Assembly: GCA_024404025.1 (NCBI GenBank)
Contig: JAKSQP010000015.1
Location: forward strand, 1 to 58,204
DNA from: Clostridia bacterium
Lineage (GTDB): Bacteria; Bacillota; Clostridia; Oscillospirales; Acutalibacteraceae
DNA length: 58,204 nt
Direction of reading: 5' to 3'
Shown here: positions 53,915 through 58,204 of the stretch, piece by piece
Layout of the letters: the number at the start of each line of letters is the position of its first letter
Numbering within the stretch: position 1 is the first letter of the stretch
Translations under genes and position numbers: made by a program
The notes under the pieces: model-generated
What the model was told of the DNA's origin: nothing
What the model saw: the letters and a program-made list of their open reading frames with translations, nothing else
Database searches by the model: none

Positions 53915-54236
53915 CCCGAAGCTGCTCTCTCTTCTCGGAATGTGCCGCAAAGCGGGCAGATTAAGCTGCGGTCACGACAGCGCAACAGACTCAATCAGAA
54001 GCAACATCGCAAAGCTTTGCCTTCTGAGCAGCGATTCATCAGAAAGGCTCCGCAAGGAGATTGAGCGGGAAACGGAATTTGACGGCAGAAATATTCCCTA
54101 CGCCGTTTTATTCTCAACAATGGAAGAAATAGGCTTCGCCACGGGTCTTAAATCAGCCGTGGTAACTATCAATGATGAAGGCTTTGCAAAAGCAATGCTC
54201 AGGCTTCTGAATACTACAGGGGAGGTTAACCAATGA
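53904..54236 (+). CDS. ylxQ: L7Ae-family ribosomal-like protein YlxQ
   Basis: A 110-residue RNA-binding protein of the L7Ae/L30e family: [20 protein letters not shown] (7-26) and [14 protein letters not shown] (with the usual late AIGF-like [11 protein letters not shown]). Such proteins bind kink-turn RNA. The ATG at 53904 overlaps rnpM and follows GGAGGATGAG; a longer in-frame upstream extension lies wholly within rnpM and is rejected. It overlaps infB as ATGA. Confidence 0.93.
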   Translation: MTDNPKLLSLLGMCRKAGRLSCGHDSATDSIRSNIAKLCLLSSDSSERLRKEIERETEFDGRNIPYAVLFSTMEEIGFATGLKSAVVTINDEGFAKAMLRLLNTTGEVNQ

Positions 54237-56752
54237 TTAATAAATATAAGCTTTCCGAGCTTGCAAAAGATTTCGGAGTAAAAAATAACATAGTGGTTGA
54301 TCTGCTTGCCAAAAATTTCGGCGATCAGAAAAAACCCACATCGGCTCTTGAAGTTGATGAGCTTGACCTCATTTTTGAAACTTTCACAAAAGAAAATGAG
54401 GTTGAAACTCTTGATGCTTATTTTGCTCTCGCAAGTGAGAGCGGAAAGAAAGAAGAACCCTCAAAAGAAGAATCCGTAAAGGAAGAAACCAAGGAAGAAA
54501 TCAAGGAAGAAGCCAAGGAAGCTCCGAAGGCAGAGGAAAAGGCTGAAATCAATGAAGAAAAGAAGCCTGCCTCAACCAAGAAAGAAGCTCCCGCAAAAGC
54601 TGCCGAAAAAGCTCCCGCTGCCAAAGACGGCAAGCAGCATAATGCCGGCGCATCAAAGCAGGGCGAAAACCGCAAACCTGCCGGAAACAAGCTTCCTCCA
54701 ATGCCCCAGAAGCAGAATGCCGCTCCCAAAAAGGAAACAAACAAGCCCATGCAGTCCAGAACAAAGGGCGAAATCCGCACTGTTGACACAAGAGCGGATA
54801 ATGTTGACCTTGAAAAATACAATGAAAAATATGAAAATATCGCCCCTGCGAACAAGACCGAGCAGCACGCAAATTCGCTCGGCAAGCAGAAGATAAAGCA
54901 GAAGAGCCAGCAATACAGAAAGCAGGGCGGCATGCGCTCTTCAAGGCGTGAAACCGAAGCTGAAAGGCTCAACAGAATCAAAGCCGAAAGAGCAAAGAAG
55001 CCTCAGCTTCAGCTCAAGCTTCCCGAAGAAATAACAGTCGGTGACCTTGCCGCAATGCTCAAAATGACCGCTGCGGAAGTTATCAAAAAGCTCTTTACCC
55101 TTGGTCAGATGGCAACGGTTAACGAAGTGCTCGATTATGACACTGCCGCCATCGTTGCCGAAGAGCTCGGCGCAAAGGTCGAAAAAGAAGTTGTTATAAC
55201 AATCGAAGACAGAATCATTGATGACAGCGTTGACGATGAAAAAGATCTCATCACAAGAGATCCCGTTGTTGTTGTTATGGGTCATGTTGACCACGGCAAA
55301 ACTTCGCTTCTTGATGCTATCAGAAACACTTCCGTCACCGCAACCGAAGCCGGCGGCATAACGCAGCATATCGGCGCTCACAGAGTTGAGATCAACGGCA
55401 AAAAAATCACATTCCTCGACACTCCCGGCCACGCCGCATTCACGGCAATGCGTCTTCGAGGCGCAATGGCAACAGACATTGCCATCCTTGTTGTTGCCGC
55501 TGATGACGGCATTATGCCCCAGACAATTGAAGCCATTAACCATGCAAAAGCTGCCGGAGTTCAGATAATCGTTGCCATCAACAAAATGGATAAACCCGCC
55601 GCAAATCCCGACAGAGTTCTTCAGCAGCTCACCGAATATGAGCTTGTTCCCGAAGAATGGGGCGGCGAAACCATCTGCGTTCCCGTTTCAGCTCACACGA
55701 AGATGGGTATTGATAAGCTTCTTGAATCCGTTCTCCTTGTTGCAGAGGTAGCGGAGCTTAAAGCCAACCCCAACCGCTCCGCAAAGGGCGTTGTTATTGA
55801 AGCAAAGCTTGATAAGGGCAGAGGCCCCGTTTCAACGCTTCTCGTTCAGAACGGTACTCTTCATTCCGGCGATATCATCGTTGCAGGCACCGCAGTCGGC
55901 AGAGTAAGAGTTATGACCGATGACAAGGGCAGAAAAGTTAATGAAGCAGGTCCCTCCGTACCCGTTGAAATTATGGGTCTTGCAGAAGTTCCTCAGGCGG
56001 GCGACGGCTTTGACGCCGTTAACGATGAAAAGCTTGCAAGAGAACTTGTTGAGCAGAGAAAATCAAAAGCCAAGGAAGAGCAGTTCAAGGAATTCCAGAA
56101 GGTCACTCTTGACAATCTCTTTGCCTCCATCAAGGAAGGCGAGCTGAAAGACCTCAATATTATCATCAAAGCCGATGTTCAGGGCTCGGCAGAAGCAGTT
56201 AAGCAGAGCCTTGTTAAGCTCTCAACAGACGAAGTCCGAGTTAAGGTCATTCACAGCGGCGTTGGCGCTATCAACGAAAGCGATGTTATGCTCGCAAACG
56301 CTTCAAACGCCATCATAGTCGGCTTCAATGTCAGACCCGACAATGTTGCTCTCGAAAATGCAGAGCGTGACAAGGTTGAGATCAAGACTTACAGAGTTAT
56401 CTATGACTGCATCGAAGAAATCGAAGCCGCCATCAAGGGTATGCTTGCTCCGAAATTCAGAGATGTTGACATCGGCAGAGCGGAGGTCCGCCAGGTCGTT
56501 AAGATTTCATCAGTCGGCAACATTGCAGGCTGCCATGTCATAAACGGAAAAATAACAAGAAACGCCAAAGTAAGAGTTGTTCGTGACGGTATCGTTATAA
56601 CCGAAGATGAAATGGCTTCTCTCCGCCGTTTCAAGGATGATGTTAAAGAAGTTGCAAACGGCTTCGATTGCGGCATCGGACTTGCAAAATTCAACGATAT
56701 CAAAGAAGGCGACATCTTCGAGGCATTCATTACCGAAGAATACAGAGATTGA
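54233..56752 (+). CDS. infB: Translation initiation factor IF-2
   Basis: An 839-residue GTPase placing fMet-tRNA on the 30S subunit. An N-terminal helical domain ([15 protein letters not shown]) is followed by a long low-complexity linker rich in Lys/Glu/Ala/Pro (about 75-245), the second N domain ([19 protein letters not shown]), the G domain with GHVDHGKTS and DTPGHAAF and NKMDKP, and domains II-IV. The ATG overlaps the ylxQ stop (ATGA). The linker length is normal for the family. Confidence 0.99.
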   Translation: MINKYKLSELAKDFGVKNNIVVDLLAKNFGDQKKPTSALEVDELDLIFETFTKENEVETLDAYFALASESGKKEEPSKEESVKEETKEEIKEEAKEAPKAEEKAEINEEKKPASTKKEAPAKAAEKAPAAKDGKQHNAGASKQGENRKPAGNKLPPMPQKQNAAPKKETNKPMQSRTKGEIRTVDTRADNVDLEKYNEKYENIAPANKTEQHANSLGKQKIKQKSQQYRKQGGMRSSRRETEAERLNRIKAERAKKPQLQLKLPEEITVGDLAAMLKMTAAEVIKKLFTLGQMATVNEVLDYDTAAIVAEELGAKVEKEVVITIEDRIIDDSVDDEKDLITRDPVVVVMGHVDHGKTSLLDAIRNTSVTATEAGGITQHIGAHRVEINGKKITFLDTPGHAAFTAMRLRGAMATDIAILVVAADDGIMPQTIEAINHAKAAGVQIIVAINKMDKPAANPDRVLQQLTEYELVPEEWGGETICVPVSAHTKMGIDKLLESVLLVAEVAELKANPNRSAKGVVIEAKLDKGRGPVSTLLVQNGTLHSGDIIVAGTAVGRVRVMTDDKGRKVNEAGPSVPVEIMGLAEVPQAGDGFDAVNDEKLARELVEQRKSKAKEEQFKEFQKVTLDNLFASIKEGELKDLNIIIKADVQGSAEAVKQSLVKLSTDEVRVKVIHSGVGAINESDVMLANASNAIIVGFNVRPDNVALENAERDKVEIKTYRVIYDCIEEIEAAIKGMLAPKFRDVDIGRAEVRQVVKISSVGNIAGCHVINGKITRNAKVRVVRDGIVITEDEMASLRRFKDDVKEVANGFDCGIGLAKFNDIKEGDIFEAFITEEYRD

Positions 56753-56764
56753 TAGGAGTCAGAA

Positions 56765-57124
56765 ATGGCAGGATATAGAATCGACAGAGTATCCGAGGAT
56801 ATCAAAAGAGAAATCGCATCTATTATGCGTGAGCTCAAGGATCCGAGAATTCAGGGAATGCTCACTGTTGTTAATGTTGATGTTAATTCCGACGCCTCTG
56901 CGGCAAAGGTTTATGTCAGCGCAATGGAGGGCATAGAGACCGCAAAGCTTGCTGTTAAAGGTCTCTCAAGCGCAACGGGATTCATTCGCAGAGAAGTCGG
57001 CAAAAGGCTCCATCTGCGCATTACTCCCGAGCTTAAATTCATCGCTGATGATTCAATTGAAAAAGGCATGAATATTGCAGGTATGCTCAACAACATTGAG
57101 CATACTCAAAGGAGCGACGATTGA
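56765..57124 (+). CDS. rbfA: Ribosome-binding factor A
   Basis: A 119-residue KH-fold protein needed for 16S rRNA 5'-end processing and cold adaptation. YRIDRVSEDIKREIASIM (4-21), LKDPRIQGMLTVVNVDV, and the C-terminal LRITPELKFIADDSIEKG are diagnostic. TAGGAGTC precedes the ATG. It overlaps nrnA by one base (TGATG). Confidence 0.97.
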   Translation: MAGYRIDRVSEDIKREIASIMRELKDPRIQGMLTVVNVDVNSDASAAKVYVSAMEGIETAKLAVKGLSSATGFIRREVGKRLHLRITPELKFIADDSIEKGMNIAGMLNNIEHTQRSDD

Positions 57125-58089
57125 TGAGAATTGATATGCGGGAAACGGCAAATCTTCTCAAACAGAATAACAATATACTTTTTCTCTGCCATAAGCATCC
57201 GGACGGCGACACTCTTGGCAGCGCATCCGCTCTTGCTCACGCTCTGATCGCTATGGGCAAAACGGTCAGAATCGAATGCAATGACCCGATTCCGAAGGAT
57301 TTTGATTTTATGTTTGAGGGAATCGAAAATTCCGCATTTGAGCCTGAATTCATTGTTGCCGTTGACATTGCGGACACAAAACTTCTCGGCACGGAACTTG
57401 AAGCGAAATACGGAAAATGTATAAATCTTTGCATTGACCACCATTCCTCAAACATTCTCTATGCGGAAAAAGTATTTCTTGACGGCGCTTCCGCCTCAAC
57501 CGCCGAAATGGTTTATCTTCTTCTCGGCGAGCTTGGTGCAGACATCACTCCCCTCATTGCCTCGTGCCTTTTCACCGGAGTTTCAACCGACACCGGATGT
57601 TTCAGATTTTCAAACACAACGGTCAGAACATTTGAAATTGCTTCAAAGCTTGCCGCTCTCGGCGCAGACACCTATAATATCATTCAGGTGTTTTTTGAAA
57701 CAAAGACTAAAACTTATGCCGCTCTTGAAAGACTTGCTCTCGACAGCATGAGATTCTATTTTTCAGACCGCTGCGCTCTGATTTGCGTTACGCAGGATAT
57801 GTATGAAAAAAGCGGCTCCGACGAAAGCGAAACAGACAGGCTTGCAAATCTTCCGAGGCAGGTTGAAGGCGTGCTCGTCGGCATCACTATGAGAGAGCTT
57901 AAAGACGGAAGCTTCAAGGCTTCGGTCAGAACTCACGGCGACATTGATGCTTCCGAAATCTGCAAACGCCTCGGAGGCGGCGGACACAAAGGTGCTTCCG
58001 GCTGCACGCTTTACGGCACAAAGCAGCAGGCAATAAACGCTCTTCTTAAAGAGGTTGAAGCGGAAATTGACGTTTTCCGCATCGACTGA
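57124..58089 (+). CDS. nrnA: Bifunctional oligoribonuclease / pAp phosphatase (DHH-DHHA1)
   Basis: A 321-residue NrnA-type phosphoesterase degrading short oligoribonucleotides and 3'-phosphoadenosine 5'-phosphate. FLCHKHPDGDTLGSASAL (about 20-37), VAVDIAD, the DHH motif CIDHHSS, and the DHHA1 motif RLGGGGHKGASG are present. The ATG at 57124 overlaps the rbfA stop; AAAGGAG lies 9 nt upstream. In B. subtilis nrnA is elsewhere, but placement after rbfA is common in Clostridia. Confidence 0.95.
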   Translation: MRIDMRETANLLKQNNNILFLCHKHPDGDTLGSASALAHALIAMGKTVRIECNDPIPKDFDFMFEGIENSAFEPEFIVAVDIADTKLLGTELEAKYGKCINLCIDHHSSNILYAEKVFLDGASASTAEMVYLLLGELGADITPLIASCLFTGVSTDTGCFRFSNTTVRTFEIASKLAALGADTYNIIQVFFETKTKTYAALERLALDSMRFYFSDRCALICVTQDMYEKSGSDESETDRLANLPRQVEGVLVGITMRELKDGSFKASVRTHGDIDASEICKRLGGGGHKGASGCTLYGTKQQAINALLKEVEAEIDVFRID

Positions 58090-58101
58090 CAACAGAATTT
58101 T

Positions 58102-58137
58102 AAAAGCAGCGAAGCATATCTGTTTCGCTGCTTTTTT
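58102..58137 (+). terminator. Terminator of the rimP-nrnA operon
   Basis: AAAAGCAGCGAA / TTCGCTGCTTTT (12 bp, 10-nt loop) followed by TT, six U's in all, 13 nt after nrnA. Confidence 0.92.
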
Positions 58138-58151
58138 CATCTCAAAAATTT

Positions 58152-58180
58152 ACCGCTCCCTGTCATTGACAGAGAGCGGT
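58152..58180 (-). terminator. Hairpin at the window end, probable terminator of a convergent gene
   Basis: ACCGCTCCCTGTC / GACAGAGAGCGGT pairs over 13 bp with one mismatch and a short loop. The minus strand continues AAATTTTTGAG, the plus strand TTTGCTGTT. Its position suggests a minus-strand gene beyond the window, which cannot be checked. Confidence 0.5.
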
Positions 58181-58204
58181 TTTGCTGTTATTTAATCAGT
58201 TTTT

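Noticed and set aside
54480..54960. Repetitive Lys/Glu/Ala-rich DNA that could look like a repeat array
   Set aside because: It encodes the normal flexible linker of IF-2; there are no regularly spaced direct repeats and no CRISPR-like units.
54941..55543. 200-residue open frame antisense to infB
   Set aside because: Shadow of the highly conserved IF-2 G domain on the other strand; low-complexity composition and no start signal.

Overview
The window looks like chromosomal core from a spore-forming anaerobe of the class Clostridia, probably a gut Ruminococcaceae/Oscillospiraceae-type lineage. The evidence is Firmicutes-style operons (rimP-nusA-rnpM-ylxQ-infB-rbfA-nrnA; rpoB-rpoC-rpsL-rpsG-fusA-tuf; trmN6-rsmI), sporulation genes (ylbJ, yqfC, yqfD), strong AGGAGG-type ribosome binding sites, near-consensus sigma-A promoters, acetate kinase, and glycosidases without signal peptides. 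I saw no insertion sequence, prophage, CRISPR array, rRNA or integrase. The genus is not determined.

Layout. 1-326: four tRNA genes (Val-Asp-Phe-Gly, minus strand, the last cut by the window edge) behind a clear promoter. 500-2947: GH36 alpha-galactosidase and a zinc-ribbon membrane protein. 3123-8335: plus-strand genes DUF1015, an anchored protein, pth, trmL, a lipoprotein and rarA, with one small minus-strand gene. 8552-20758: the translation and transcription block tuf, fusA, rpsG, rpsL, rpoC and rpoB on the minus strand. rpoB has its own fully consensus promoter and is not preceded by rplJ-rplL. 21128-25485: tmcAL (minus), ackA, then a CBM9-like protein with a NahK-like sugar kinase. 25522-28430: trmN6-rsmI and a membrane protein of unknown function, divergent from an XRE regulator fused to a desulfoferrodoxin/superoxide-reductase-like domain. 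28470-35106: a MoxR ATPase, DUF58 and transglutaminase module that also contains a patatin-like lipase and a GH29 fucosidase. 35273-40186: argH, argG (with an ARG-box-like operator), trpS and an aminotransferase. 40267-44959: HAD phosphatase, acyltransferase, a small four-cysteine protein, ylbJ, yqfC and yqfD. 44938-51120: a seven-gene aromatic operon from DAHP synthase to chorismate and prephenate, including an AroE-AroK fusion. 51208-58089: yfbR and the rimP-nusA-infB operon.

How the genes work together. Most of the window is housekeeping: transcription and translation machinery, tRNA and rRNA modification, chorismate and arginine synthesis, and acetate formation. Intracellular alpha-galactosidase, fucosidase and a hexosamine-kinase-like enzyme suggest use of imported plant or host oligosaccharides (inference). 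The least ordinary items are the redox-domain XRE regulator, the gene-loaded MoxR module, an attenuator-like hairpin in the nusA operon leader, and an EPSP synthase with alanine at the glyphosate-sensitivity glycine. Starts were refined from ribosome binding sites for many genes, giving non-ATG starts for rpsL, rpsG, rsmI and the aroE-aroK fusion.
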